Of a DNA stretch of 30,618 nt, positions 9,600 through 19,199 are shown in pieces. Position numbers and translations under genes: made by a program. This DNA comes from Stemphylium vesicarium (Eukaryota > Ascomycota > Dothideomycetes > Pleosporales > Pleosporaceae), in NCBI GenBank assembly GCA_004380135.1, contig QXCR01000244.1, positions 1 through 30,618 of the forward strand, written 5' to 3'. Every line of letters begins with the position of its first letter. Within the stretch, counting starts at the first letter, position 1. The notes under the pieces are model-generated. The model was not told where the DNA came from, searched no databases, and saw only the letters and a program-made list of their open reading frames with translations.

Positions 9600-10030
9600 T
9601 ACACTCAACGGGGGATGCTAAAGATTATCCTATAACATGTCGATCAATTTATTCGTCAGATCAATCCGTGCCTGCGAGCCCGGCGGCATGGTGGTAAGGA
9701 AGTGGATGAGCTTCTCTGTCGACCTGGACTTGTCATCGAGAAGCTCGCCCTTCTTGAGTAGATCCTGGACAATGGGAAGGAGCTCGCGAGGCTTGATCTT
9801 ACTCCGCACTGAAGCGTAGTCACGGAGAAGAGATGCAGTAATCGCATTTGGGTCGGCAAAGAAGTTCCTGGCCTTCTTCTTCTAATTGCGATAGTCCTCG
9901 CCTGCCTGTTACTTTTGATCTGGTGCTGTGGCTTTGGCGATTTCCCCAGAGTAGTCTTACAAAACAAATGTTACTGCACTAGCAAGTGCAGTCGCACCGA
10001 TCTCCCCAGCGTTGGCGACCACGATGCAAG
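9600..10030 (-). pseudogene. decayed N-terminal fragment of a Ppo/linoleate diol synthase-like fatty acid oxygenase
   Basis: One minus-strand frame from about 10030 down to about 9600 reads as protein but is broken by TAA (9957-9959), TAA (9909-9911), TAG (9882-9884), TAG (9630-9632) and TAG (9618-9620). Between stops the longest open piece (9881-9633, 83 codons) holds ITASLLRDYASVRSKIKPRE, LLKKGELLDDKSRSTEKL and ARIDLTNKLIDML. It is followed by stop-DNL-stop-HPPLS, matching the Leu-Trp-x-x-Leu-Gln-His-Pro-Pro motif at the start of the haem-dioxygenase domain of psi-producing oxygenases. The two last stops sit where Trp and Gln are expected, which fits C-to-T changes at CpA (RIP). The rest of the oxygenase was not found. 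Family recognition is from motif memory. Confidence 0.5.
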
Positions 10031-11010
10031 AAGGGCAACTGAGAAGAGGAAGTAGCTGGGATGATGATGAGATGACACCAATCGCGCATCCTTATACTCG
10101 ATCACACGACGATCATTCGCCCACAGGTACTCCCAATCTGTAACCATTTACACCTGATGACATAAGAACAGGGTCCAGCAGTTGCATCTGAAGCACTAGG
10201 CAGTATGGAGGCAATGGGCTCCAGTGATGGCGCCATCCCCGCCCTTGGCCTGCCTTATCATTGCGAACAAGCAATGTTCAATCGCTCTATACGACGCAGG
10301 TTTCAGTCAAATCATCGTCATACACGATCTACTTGTTTGAATGACGCCTTCGTATCTCTCTCTGGCTAGACCAAATTGCGCAACATTCTGGCGGTGAAGC
10401 CCTAGCGCCCAGACGGCATCTGAGGGGAGCCATTGATACAAGGCCTCTCAGCTTGCCTCAGATCGGTCCTTCTTATTCCAAAATCAAAGATGGTGGGGAA
10501 GAAGAGCTGATGTTGCTCTGATCGCCTCCACAGGGCTGCGGGTTCAAGCGCTAGATTCGGGATCGCCCGTATGCAGGTGCTCCCTCACCGCCTAACGGCG
10601 GCGCATCCACCAATGGGATGAACGACAAGCGTGCTGCCACTCATTTTTTATTAAAAAGCATTGTAAGATGCGGGAGTGCGGTTGCAGCCGTGCTTCTCCA
10701 AATCGCTCCCGAGACGGATCCCTACGTCCCCACCCGTGGTCCTACCGCGTGTGGGCATGCGAGCTGAAAGTCAAGTTCTACGTTGGCCATACCAACCCGT
10801 AATACATATGCTACCATTCCTTTACGCGTCTCGTTCTTGATTCCGATTAACCTCAGTTTAGTCATTGTCTATTGAGGGAGCCATTGATCCCTCATACTGT
10901 ATGCGCTAGACTGCATCACTCTATTCCTTCGAGCGCACAACCGGCCCCACGCCTCTCTTTCATACCAGTAACCTCCATTGTGACTTGTTGGTATCGCATC
11001 GTCTCCTATC
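10031..11010. other. gene-free stretch upstream of the DUF2235 gene
   Basis: No credible gene, tRNA or repeat was seen. The right end (about 10850-11010) is probably the promoter and 5' leader of the gene starting at 11011. The left part adjoins the oxygenase relic and may hold further unrecognisable decayed DNA. Confidence 0.45.
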
Positions 11011-12773
11011 ATGCCTCACGCTATTGAGAAATCTGCAGAGGCAGGCCCACGTGCCCCAAGGAAGCTTGTCCTGTGTTTCGATGGCACTGGCAACGTGTTC
11101 AACGGAAACACTTCAGACACCAACATTGTCAAATTGTACGATAAGTTTGACAGAAAAGAACCTTCCCAGTACCACTACTATCAGAGTAAACCACTTCCTA
11201 GCCCTTATTTGATGTGGCACGAAGCTAACGGTCAATTGTACAGCCGGCATTGGCACATATCACACCGACGGAGGCCCCATCAACAAGGGCTTCTTTGGGA
11301 ACATCAAATCAAATATCTCCAAAGGCATAGACAGTGGCTTCGCCACAACGTTCGATGCCCATGTTATCGCGGGCTACCGCTTTGTCATGCGGTACTACCG
11401 TGAAGGGGACAAGATCTACATCTTCGGCTTCTCGAGAGGCGCATTTACCGCTCGCTTTCTTGCACGCATGATATACAGAGTTGGACTACTTTCGGAGGGC
11501 AATGAAGAAATGATCCCTTTTGCTTACGATTTGTACCACCAGTATGTCAAGGGAAAGATTGATGCCCCCGAGCAAAACGCAAAAGATTCTCCACCGGCTA
11601 CAGGCACCGAGACCGATCCCCTCCTCCACCACGACGCGTGCGCGGACGAATGTGCTGAGCCCGATCAGCAACAGATCAACAAGAACAAGCTCATTGCTTT
11701 CAGGACAACCTTTTGCCGTTCAGAAGGCGATGGTAATCAGGGCATCAAGGTACATTTCCTGGGCATGTTTGATTGCGTCAGCAGCGTCGCAGTCCTTGAC
11801 AGCCCCTTTGGCACGGCACCAAAAGCCGTCTCGATTCTTGGGACAGCCCATCACGTTCGCCACGCTGTCGCGGTTGATGAGCATCGCGTCAAGTTCAAAG
11901 CGGCTCTACTTCACCAAGACAACAACCACCCTCTCAAGAAGGAAGAAGACATCAAGGAAGTCTGGTTCCCCGGCAACCACGGCGACGTTGGTGGAGGGTG
12001 GCCAGCTCCGCCACCTGTAACGGCTCCCGTGGCCAAGCACGAGAGCAGCTGGTGGCGCAGAGTTTTCACAACCTTGAAGCAAAAAGAAGCCTCAAACCCA
12101 GGCACAGATCCGTATCAAATGAGCGATATACCTCTCGCTTGGATGATTCGTGAGTTGGAGTTGATAGGCGAGAAGGACCCGGAGTCGGCGCTCAGATGGA
12201 ACACAAGGAAAGACGGCTTCAAGAGGCATTTCTTCATGAAGCGTGACCAGGCGTACAACAGCCCAAGCCACGACACCCTCAAGGTCTCGGGTGGCTCCTC
12301 GCTCTTCAAAGTCATGTTGTGGAATTTCATGGGTAAGTCTCACGTGCATACCTACCCCCCCAACATTGAAGACAACATTTTGCTAACTGATCCAAACAGA
12401 ATGGCTACCAATCCGACGCTGGGAATTGCTCAAGAACAAGGGCGGCCCAGGGTATGAGTGGGGATATATCACATGGCCGTTCAATCGGGGAGCATCACGT
12501 GATATCCCCGAAGGAGCACTTTTGCATGACTCTCTCCTGAAGCGATTGACCAACATGAAGTACCCAGACTATTGCCCGAATAACAATCGCGGTGATGGCT
12601 CCAATGCTTGTTTGGTGGCCGACAAATTCGAGCTTGAGGAGGAAGACAAGGGGACGGACAAATCGGATACTGGCGTTGGTGAACCTCGCGGCATCCACAA
12701 TATCTACACGCTTGAAGGCGAGGGGTCGGGTCGTGCGAATGGACGCGGAGGTTTGCGGAAGAGGGTATTTTAG
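11011..12773 (+). CDS. DUF2235-domain alpha/beta hydrolase (545 aa, two introns)
   Basis: Exons are 11011-11185, 11244-12332 and 12400-12773. Introns are 58 bp (GTAAAC...TACAG) and 67 bp (GTAAGT...AACAG, with TGCTAACTGA as branch site). Joining restores HYYQ-TGIGTYHTDGG and LWNFM-EWLPIRRWELL. The protein opens with KLVLCFDGTGN, the hallmark of DUF2235 proteins. The nucleophile elbow is FGFSRGAF with Ser122. GMFDCVSSVAV and WFPGNHGDVGGGW supply conserved Asp/His positions. The same fold is used by bacterial Tle1-type phospholipase effectors, so esterase or phospholipase activity is plausible, but fungal members are not well characterised. There is no signal peptide or membrane segment, so the product is probably intracellular. 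The last 60 residues are acidic and Gly-rich, likely disordered. Confidence 0.9.
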
Positions 12774-13221
12774 TATAGGGGCTTTTTATGGGGGCGTCTT
12801 CGTTTTGCTGTGGGAGCTTCTTAGCTTCATGTATGGGATGCGCATTGTTCTCGAATCTTTGGTGTTAGTCTGCTAGCGAATTGAACACTACGTTTTGTCG
12901 ATGCGAAACATGATTCCAGTGTTCATCGGGTGGTGGGGTGCGTGTTCCGCGCAAAGTGCCGGAGCCAGCTTCCCCGCGACCCCACTAATAGCGCCCCCGG
13001 AAGAAGACATACCCAATCGCAGGACCGACGATGCGCATCACGCCCGGTCGGACAACGACGTGAAGACCGTACCTAGGTAGGCACGGAGATATATCTGTAT
13101 GCCGTGCATAAGTCCAGATTGAGGTAACACGTCATGACATTTTTAGAACGTGTCTTTGTGCCCTTCGCTGTCTTGATTTGTTTTTGCTCTTAAACACATC
13201 ACCGGATTGATAATTGCGGCA
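12774..13221. other. intergenic between the hydrolase and the FAD monooxygenase
   Basis: This interval holds the 3' untranslated region of the DUF2235 gene and the upstream region of the monooxygenase. No additional gene is supported. A 61-codon frame at 12895-13080 has no family resemblance. Confidence 0.5.
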
Positions 13222-14654
13222 ATGGCTCACCGACTGGACATCATCATCGTTGGAGCAGGACTTTCGGGTCTCGCGGCCGCGATACAATGCGCTTTATCTG
13301 GACACTCAATCACCGTATTAGAAGGCGCGAAGGAGCTTGCTGAGGTACGCATGCTCTCGACCAACCCACGACACAATTGACTAAACCTCACATCAGATCG
13401 GCGCTGGACTCCAATTAACACCAAACGCAACGCGTCTCCTGCAAAGCTGGACCGTATACGACACAATCCGAGATCAAGTATGCGAGCCAACTAAGCTTAC
13501 AGTCTACAACTACCGCGGCAAGACACTCGCCAACGAAGACAACTTCGATGCAAACATCCGGCGCAAATACGGCGCACCATTTTCCGACTGCCACCGCGTA
13601 GATCTACAGCAAGCGCTAGTGAAGCGAGCAAAAGAGCTAGGAGTGCAAGTCGTGCTGAATGCGAAAGTGACAAACGTAGACTTCGGCAGCGCATCAGGCG
13701 AAAAAGCACGAGTCAAGACCTCAGAAGGGCAAAAATACGAGGCCGATCTCATAGTAGGAGCCGACGGACTCTGGTCATCGTGCCGGTCAACAATGCTCGG
13801 GCGCAACGATCCTCCCCTCCCCACCGGCGATCTTGCGTACCGAATCGTGCTCAAACTCGAGTCCATCAGCGATCCGAAATTAAGGGCCATGGTGCAAGAC
13901 CCCGCATGCCGATTCTGGGCGGGACCAGACGCCCACGTGGTAGCGTACAGCATGCGCGACAGAAACATGTACAACGTCGTTCTACTTGTACCGGATGATC
14001 TGGAAGGGGGAGTAGCACGGACGCAAGGCAACTTGGACGAAATGAGAAAGTTGTTTGAGGGGTGGGATCCAGTGTAAGAATCGACTCCACTTTTGTAGCC
14101 TCACACCTACGCCTCCCCTCACAAATCAACGGCTTAGAATGGGCTGACATGTTTATGATTTCTCCAGGTTGACCCAGCTTCTGGAATTTGTGGACAAGGT
14201 GGATAAGTGGAAACTGATGCATCGCGCCGAGATGGAGTCATGGATCAACCCGCAGAACAACCTCGTACTCATTGGCGATTCCTGCCATCCCATGCTGCCG
14301 TACCTCGCGCAGGGCGCAAACTCGTCGATAGAAGACGGCGCAGTTCTGGGTCTCCTTCTCGACCCGAAGTACTTTGGGTCAAAAGCGCAGTTACCAGAGA
14401 CCCTGCAACTGTTCCAGCAGCTGCGAAAAGCAAGAGGCGAAGGCATCGTACGAGAAACATTCAAGCAGCGAAAAGACTTCCACCTACGCGACGGCCCAGA
14501 ACAAGCAAGTCGCGATGAGATGATGCTGCGACAGCTAGGCAAAGAGCTGCAAGGCGCGTTCCCAAGTCGCTGGACATGTCCCGAGGTGCAACCTTGGCTG
14601 TACGGCTACAATGCGAACGAGGAAGTCGAAGCGGCAATGAGGAAGAAAAGCTAG
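13222..14654 (+). CDS. FAD-dependent monooxygenase, salicylate hydroxylase-like (428 aa, two introns)
   Basis: Exons are 13222-13344, 13397-14073 and 14168-14654. Introns are 52 bp (GTACGC...ATCAG) and 94 bp (GTAAGA...TCCAG). Motifs of the FAD_binding_3 / PHBH-type class A monooxygenases appear in order: the dinucleotide-binding IIIVGAGLSGLAAAIQ at residues 8-22, the DG motif LIVGADGLWS in the middle, and the GD motif LIGDSCHPMLPYLAQGAN with EDGAVLG near residue 310. The overall length matches the family (400-450 aa). Such enzymes use NAD(P)H and O2 to hydroxylate aromatic acids or secondary-metabolite intermediates. The exact substrate cannot be read from sequence, and no biosynthetic core gene lies nearby, so a catabolic or detoxification role is more likely. 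There is no signal peptide; the product is cytosolic. Confidence 0.9.
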
Positions 14655-16050
14655 ACCGTCGTAGAAATGGCGCAATTGCGTTCGAATAAACTTTCGGGAC
14701 GTTTGGAAAGCGTGTGCACAAGCCATGGATGCTAGTCAGCGTACCCCGTGGAAGGTGTTTCGCCATTGGATAATATGAATGCGACGGTGTTGCTTTTTGA
14801 AAGAAATGTGTGCGACTCAGGTTCGATGTTGCACCAGGAAGTATAGTGAAACTGACCCACCTTGAGGCGTGGTGTTTGCCGAGGCTCATCGTCGCTTCGT
14901 CAACATGGGATGCGCGAGTAGTAGCCCTACGCCACAATTCTTTCGCAACCCCCGGCTCATTTGCCTGATCGCGTCATGCAGCATCACTGCAGAACACCTG
15001 GGCAGCTTGGCGGATGATGTTGCTGCGTGCCTTCCTTGCCCTACGCCAAACACGTTTACTACACCACCGCCACCTAGACCGGTGGACAGACCCCAGATAG
15101 TAAGGCAACCGAGCCGTCGTGGGGTCCAAGAAACGACCAAGCAAAGTTTCCATACACCTGGGAGACTTTCATGCGCATACGCCATCGGACATTTCCAGGC
15201 GCCAGTTGGTTAGCTTGCAATTGCGTTTTGACCCTGATTTCTGCCACCAAGGAGCCTCGGCCTTTTTCATCCGACAACCTTCCCATCCTTCTACCTACCT
15301 GTATGAACTACCTATACTGATAGCATAGGCCAACAATTCCGCCTCCCGCACAAGGCCAAGCCTCACGTCACATCACATCACTGGTAGGTAGCCATTCCTG
15401 AAACAAGCCTAGTAACCTGATTTACGCCCCGCCGCCGCTAACGCAACGGGAATCCCCACCCGTCCTATTCCCTGCGCGACATCACACGTTTTCTTTAATG
15501 AAGGGAACACGCGCGATGCCGACGCTGTCGACCGAGGGCCGATGACTCACGAAACAAGTGCGAGGATAGCCAGTGATCAGTGGGAACGCGGCGCAAAGCT
15601 GAACCGTTCTTCCTTGCACAGATCAATGCAAGCCCTGTAGATTGTCTCCGGCGTGGGGAGTGGAGTGGAGGTTGTTGCTGAGGAATCCTTTCATCACAGT
15701 ACGGCGGAAAAGCAATGTTTCGAAACAGTGATGTCGCTTGTTCGTCGCCTTGGTAAGAGTGATGTTCCGAGGACTTGACGTACGGACATGGTCTTTCGCC
15801 CGCTGGTATAAGAGGATGGTTGTCTGCCCGTAGTTTAGATGGACATCGACTTCGATCCTACTTTCACTTTCACATCTACCTAACTACTCTCCTTTCCAAG
15901 GTCTTTTCATTCGCTGTGCAGTGCACCTACCTTCGCTTTCGCCTTTTCCGATCGATTCAGATTATCGTTCTTTTCCAGCAAATCGCTTTATCGTCGACTT
16001 CATCGGATACCCCAAAACTGCCGCCTCCTGTCGCCGATTAAACAGCAGAC
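14655..16050. promoter_or_regulatory. long intergenic region upstream of the cutinase gene
   Basis: No gene is supported in these 1.4 kb. TATAAGA at 15807-15813 is a candidate TATA element about 240 bp before the cutinase ATG, and about 15860-16045 is C/T-rich with several TTTC/CTTTC runs, as in fungal 5' leaders. A 5'-leader intron is possible but not demonstrated. Scattered short frames around 14870-15330 look like chance. Confidence 0.4.
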
Positions 16051-17616
16051 ATGAAGTACTACACCGCCCAAATTCTGGCTCTCGCCAGCGTAGCATCCGC
16101 GATCCCGCGTCCTCAATACGGCGCTACATCCAGTGGTGTGGCCTCCGTAGCTTCATCTTCCACCACGCCGTCTTCAGCTACATCAACTGGGGGCGGCTAC
16201 GACTCTGGCGCCGGCTCTGACACCGGTGCTGGCTCAGGTACAGACTCGGGTGCTGGCACCGGTTCTGGTACTGGTTCCGGTGCTGGTCTTGGTGGACTCA
16301 TCCCATCTGGTCTCCCCGGACTCGGTGGAGGTGCTGGCGGCCTCCCTTCAGGTCTTCCAGGTCTAGGCGGAGGTTCGGGTCTCCCAGGCCTTGGTGGGGG
16401 CTCAGGCCTGCCTGGTCTTGGTGGAGGTTCAGGAGGCCTCCCGGGTCTCCCCTCTGGTCTCCCCAGTCTTGGTGGAGGCTCCGGTCTCCCAGGCCTCGGC
16501 GGAGGTGCTGGTCTCCCCACTAGCCTTCCCGGACTGGGTGGAGGCTCTGGCCTCCCAGGTCTTGGAGGAGGCTCTGGTCTTCCCGGCCTTGGTGGAGGTT
16601 CAAGCTCGGGAGGCGGTCTCCCTGGCCTCGGTGGCGGCTCTGGTCTTCCTGGTCTGGGAGGAGCTCTCCCAACTGGCCTCCCTGGTCTCGGCGGGGGATC
16701 ATCAGGTCTGCCAGGCCTCGGTGGAGGTTCAAGCTCTTCGGGCGGTCTCCCTGGCCTTGGAGGTCTCGGTGGCGGTTCCAGCTCATCAGGCAGTCTCCCA
16801 GGTCTAGATGGCGGCTACGGTGCAAAGAAGTCCACGACCGGCGGTGGCTCCTCATGGATGGACCTCCTGGGCGGATTGGGTGGAGGTCTCGGTGGGGGCG
16901 CTGCTGATTCTCCCGCCACACCCACCACAACTGGTGCTGCTTCCGCACCCGCAGCCACAGGCGGTGGTAACACCGGCGGTGCAGGAACCATTGGCACCGA
17001 CTGCAAGCCGCAGACAGGCTCCACCAGCGCTTTCGGTGGATCAGAGAACGGTATTGTCGACAAGAACTGCTGCACAGACATGACCATCGTCTTTGCCCGT
17101 GGGACTGGTGAGATGGGCAACGTAGGCTCTGTCTCTGGCCCGCCCATGTTCAAGGCCATCCGAGCCGAGCTAGGCGACGACCGCCTTACAGTTCAGGGTG
17201 TCGACTATCCCGCCTCGGCTGCTGGTAATGCCAACCTCGGTGGCGATGGTGGGCAGAAGATGGCCGACCTTGTCAAGCAGGCCAAGTCCCAGTGCCCCGA
17301 CACCAAGGTTATTGTTTCCGGCTACTCACAGGGCGCCATGGTTGTCCACAACGCATTTAACAAGGGCCTTTCTGCTGCCGATGTCAGCGGTGCTGTTCAG
17401 TTCGGTGACCCATTGAAGCGCCAGGCTGTCGGTGACCTCCCCACTGACAAGGTCAAGCAGTTCTGCGGCACTGCGGATCAGATCTGCGGTGGTGGCGGAG
17501 ATGGCGGTGCTACTGGAAGCCACTTGAGCTACGGAAGTAGCGCAGAGGCCGCTGCTACATTCGCTATCCAGGCTTGCGGTCTTGCTGGTGCGGCCAAGGA
17601 GGGCAGCGGGTACTAA
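16051..17616 (+). CDS. cutinase (CE5 family) with long Gly-rich repeat region (521 aa)
   Basis: This is a single exon. Residues 1-17 are a signal peptide (MKYYTAQILALASVASA, then IPRPQYG). Residues about 25-80 are Ser/Thr/Gly-rich. Residues about 81-255 are an imperfect repeat of GLPGLGGGSG with some 14 copies of the LPGLGG core, interrupted by Ser-rich spacers. After another Gly/Ala/Thr linker, the cutinase domain starts near residue 315. It has the nucleophile in VIVSGYSQGAM (Ser426), the acid in CGTADQIC (Asp476) and the base in GSHLSYG (His491), plus paired cysteines (DCK, CC, QC, FC, IC, AC). Secreted cutinases hydrolyse cutin polyester or related esters at the plant surface. Ordinary cutinases are 200-230 aa, so the repeat arm more than doubles the size. 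It may act as a spacer, cell-wall tether or glycosylated stalk. Confidence 0.92.
   Translation: MKYYTAQILALASVASAIPRPQYGATSSGVASVASSSTTPSSATSTGGGYDSGAGSDTGAGSGTDSGAGTGSGTGSGAGLGGLIPSGLPGLGGGAGGLPSGLPGLGGGSGLPGLGGGSGLPGLGGGSGGLPGLPSGLPSLGGGSGLPGLGGGAGLPTSLPGLGGGSGLPGLGGGSGLPGLGGGSSSGGGLPGLGGGSGLPGLGGALPTGLPGLGGGSSGLPGLGGGSSSSGGLPGLGGLGGGSSSSGSLPGLDGGYGAKKSTTGGGSSWMDLLGGLGGGLGGGAADSPATPTTTGAASAPAATGGGNTGGAGTIGTDCKPQTGSTSAFGGSENGIVDKNCCTDMTIVFARGTGEMGNVGSVSGPPMFKAIRAELGDDRLTVQGVDYPASAAGNANLGGDGGQKMADLVKQAKSQCPDTKVIVSGYSQGAMVVHNAFNKGLSAADVSGAVQFGDPLKRQAVGDLPTDKVKQFCGTADQICGGGGDGGATGSHLSYGSSAEAAATFAIQACGLAGAAKEGSGY
16291..16820 (+). repeat. imperfect coding tandem repeat (about 24-30 bp units) inside the cutinase gene
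   Basis: The stretch is built from units such as GGTCTCCCAGGCCTTGGTGG, translating to GLPGLGG with AG, SG, SSG or SSSSGG tails. Third positions vary between units (CTC/CTT, GGT/GGC/GGA), so the repeat is old enough to have diverged silently while the amino acids stayed the same. That pattern argues for selection on the peptide. Copy number could vary between strains. Confidence 0.85.
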
Positions 17617-17773
17617 GCTCGCGTGGCTGCTCTTTGCGAGCAATGGGATAAGAATTTGGGGTTGCTAAAGTTGGTAGATATGGATAGATACTGGCAGGCT
17701 GGTTGCATCGTATGTTGGCATGCATTCAATTTGTAGATACTTGACCAATCAATGACACTCTTTTGCCGTTTTC

Positions 17774-18869
17774 TTAACCACCGCCTCCATACTTTCTGAC
17801 CAGATCTTTCATCATGCTCACCGCACCACTTTTGTAACTTCCACCGAACAATGCGTAGTGATTGAGGTGATGGTAGAGTTCGTACAGCTTCACGCGATCT
17901 TCGTACTCTTCGACTGGCTCGCTCTTCGGGCACAATCCATGATACTCCTTGAGAAAGCTGCCTCCAAAACCACCAAACATTTTCATGATGCCGAGCTCGA
18001 ACTCATTATGTGCGTAGCAAGCTGAGGAATCAAAGACGACCTCTTCGGGCTCGCCCTTGTCGCTGCCGATGATACCTACGCTCGCATTTCCACTCCAGAG
18101 GTCGCCATGAACAACAACAGGTGTGACGCCCTTTCCGTTATTGAGGTGTTTGTCGCCAATCAAGCGCGGCACCACCTGAGTCGCCGTCTGTCCCACCAGC
18201 TTCCGCACGTCGGCGTCTTTCCTGCCGCTCTGCTCTGCGAATCGCACGATGAACATGAGGCGATTCTCAGCGTAGAAATCTGCCCAGCTCCCCTTGTAGC
18301 TATTGTCCTGTGGTGTGTCGCCGCAGCATGTCGTAGCCGGAAAGCCGAACATGGGTTTGTCGTAGCCGTCGGGTATAGGCGCCGGTGTCGTGTGTAGCTT
18401 TGCGAGCTTGGCCGCCAGCGATTGCGCCTTTGACGATTTGGAAGCGGAGCGCGCGGTGAGGTAAAGAAAGTCGGTCACGAGGAAAGATTTGGATGCCTGC
18501 GCCTCGAATTGGCCGTGGCCAAACGACTGTGGGCAAAGCGTGGGTACAGCGTCATGGATGGCTTTGAGGGATGCGTGCTCACCTTTTCATAGCGCTGTTA
18601 GTTTATTAGCTAGCCCAAAATCGTCAATTAGGAATACAACCCTGAAACATTATCTCTGCTTCTTTTCCGCTGCCCGTCTTCATGAAGTATGCCTTTTCTG
18701 TGCCGTCGTCGAGTTGCGACACGATCTTGGACGTCGATGCCGAACTCATGCCGCCTCCGCCCGCAGGTGAGACATTGGTTTTGTCGGGGTTCAAGCCAAG
18801 AAGCTGGATGACTGCTGGATCTGGCCTCATGGTGGATTTTGTGTTGAGAGTGCGCCCAAGCCTGAACAT
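17774..18869 (-). CDS. fructosamine/ketosamine-3-kinase family protein (345 aa, one intron)
   Basis: Exon 1 is 18869-18641, the intron is 18640-18583 (58 bp, donor GTTGTA, acceptor AAAAG, branch-like ACTAAC), and exon 2 is 18582-17774. Splicing joins KEAEIMFQ to GEHASLKAIHDAVPTLCP, the typical family sequence. The ATP-side lysine is likely in AYFMKTGSG. The catalytic loop is VVVHGDLWSGNAS with His235 and Asp237, and the metal-binding region is VFDSSACYAHNEFELGIMKMFGGF. The family phosphorylates fructosamines or ribulosamines on glycated proteins so that the sugar is released, a protein-repair role in the cytosol. Two starts are possible (18869 and, 13 codons later, 18830); the longer is given, but the family usually starts nearer the second. 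The gene is convergent with the cutinase gene, with 157 bp between stops. Confidence 0.88.
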
Positions 18870-19199
18870 GACATGGTCGTTGGAGCTCTCGCGCGTGTCA
18901 AGCAGCCTTGAGTGTCGGTGACGTCAGACTTATAGAGTCCGTGCACGCGAACACCATTTTGTACCAATATACTCAATACTATAACACCACAACAGCATGG
19001 ATTTACACGCTGCGCTTGAAGCCTGTGACGCAGCAGAAGAAGCTGGTGAACTCTCGTACCAAAAAATTGCTGACAAGTGATGAAATGTGCTCATGAGATG
19101 CGAACTTGATTGTTGTTGTGAGCTATCAGAACGGGCTATATAGAAGGAACGAGCTGAACAGACGCTAGTCCTAAAGAGGTACACATGTGACCTGTACCC
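18870..19199. other. intergenic between the ketosamine kinase and the transposon relic
   Basis: This is the upstream region of the minus-strand kinase gene. No gene is supported. The right end is where the 5'-truncated transposase relic begins; no terminal inverted repeat or TA duplication was recognised at the junction. Confidence 0.4.

Noticed and set aside
10530..10600. tRNA-like GGGTTCAAGCGC sequence
   Set aside because: No matching A box, acceptor stem or cloverleaf could be formed around it.
13510..14031. 173-codon minus-strand frame
   Set aside because: It is antisense to exon 2 of the FAD monooxygenase, which carries the GADG motif in its own frame.
14207..14518. 103-codon plus-strand frame within the monooxygenase region
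   Set aside because: It is the wrong frame of exon 3; the correct frame contains the GD motif and ends at 14654.
11011..14654. Idea of a secondary-metabolite cluster around the FAD monooxygenase
   Set aside because: No polyketide synthase, peptide synthetase, terpene synthase, transporter or pathway regulator is present in the window.
16197..16948. Pro/Arg-rich and Gln/Leu-rich frames (RPEPPPRPGRP type) on the minus strand, and a Val/Ala-rich frame on the plus strand
   Set aside because: These are alternative-frame readings of the GLPGLGGG repeat in the cutinase gene.
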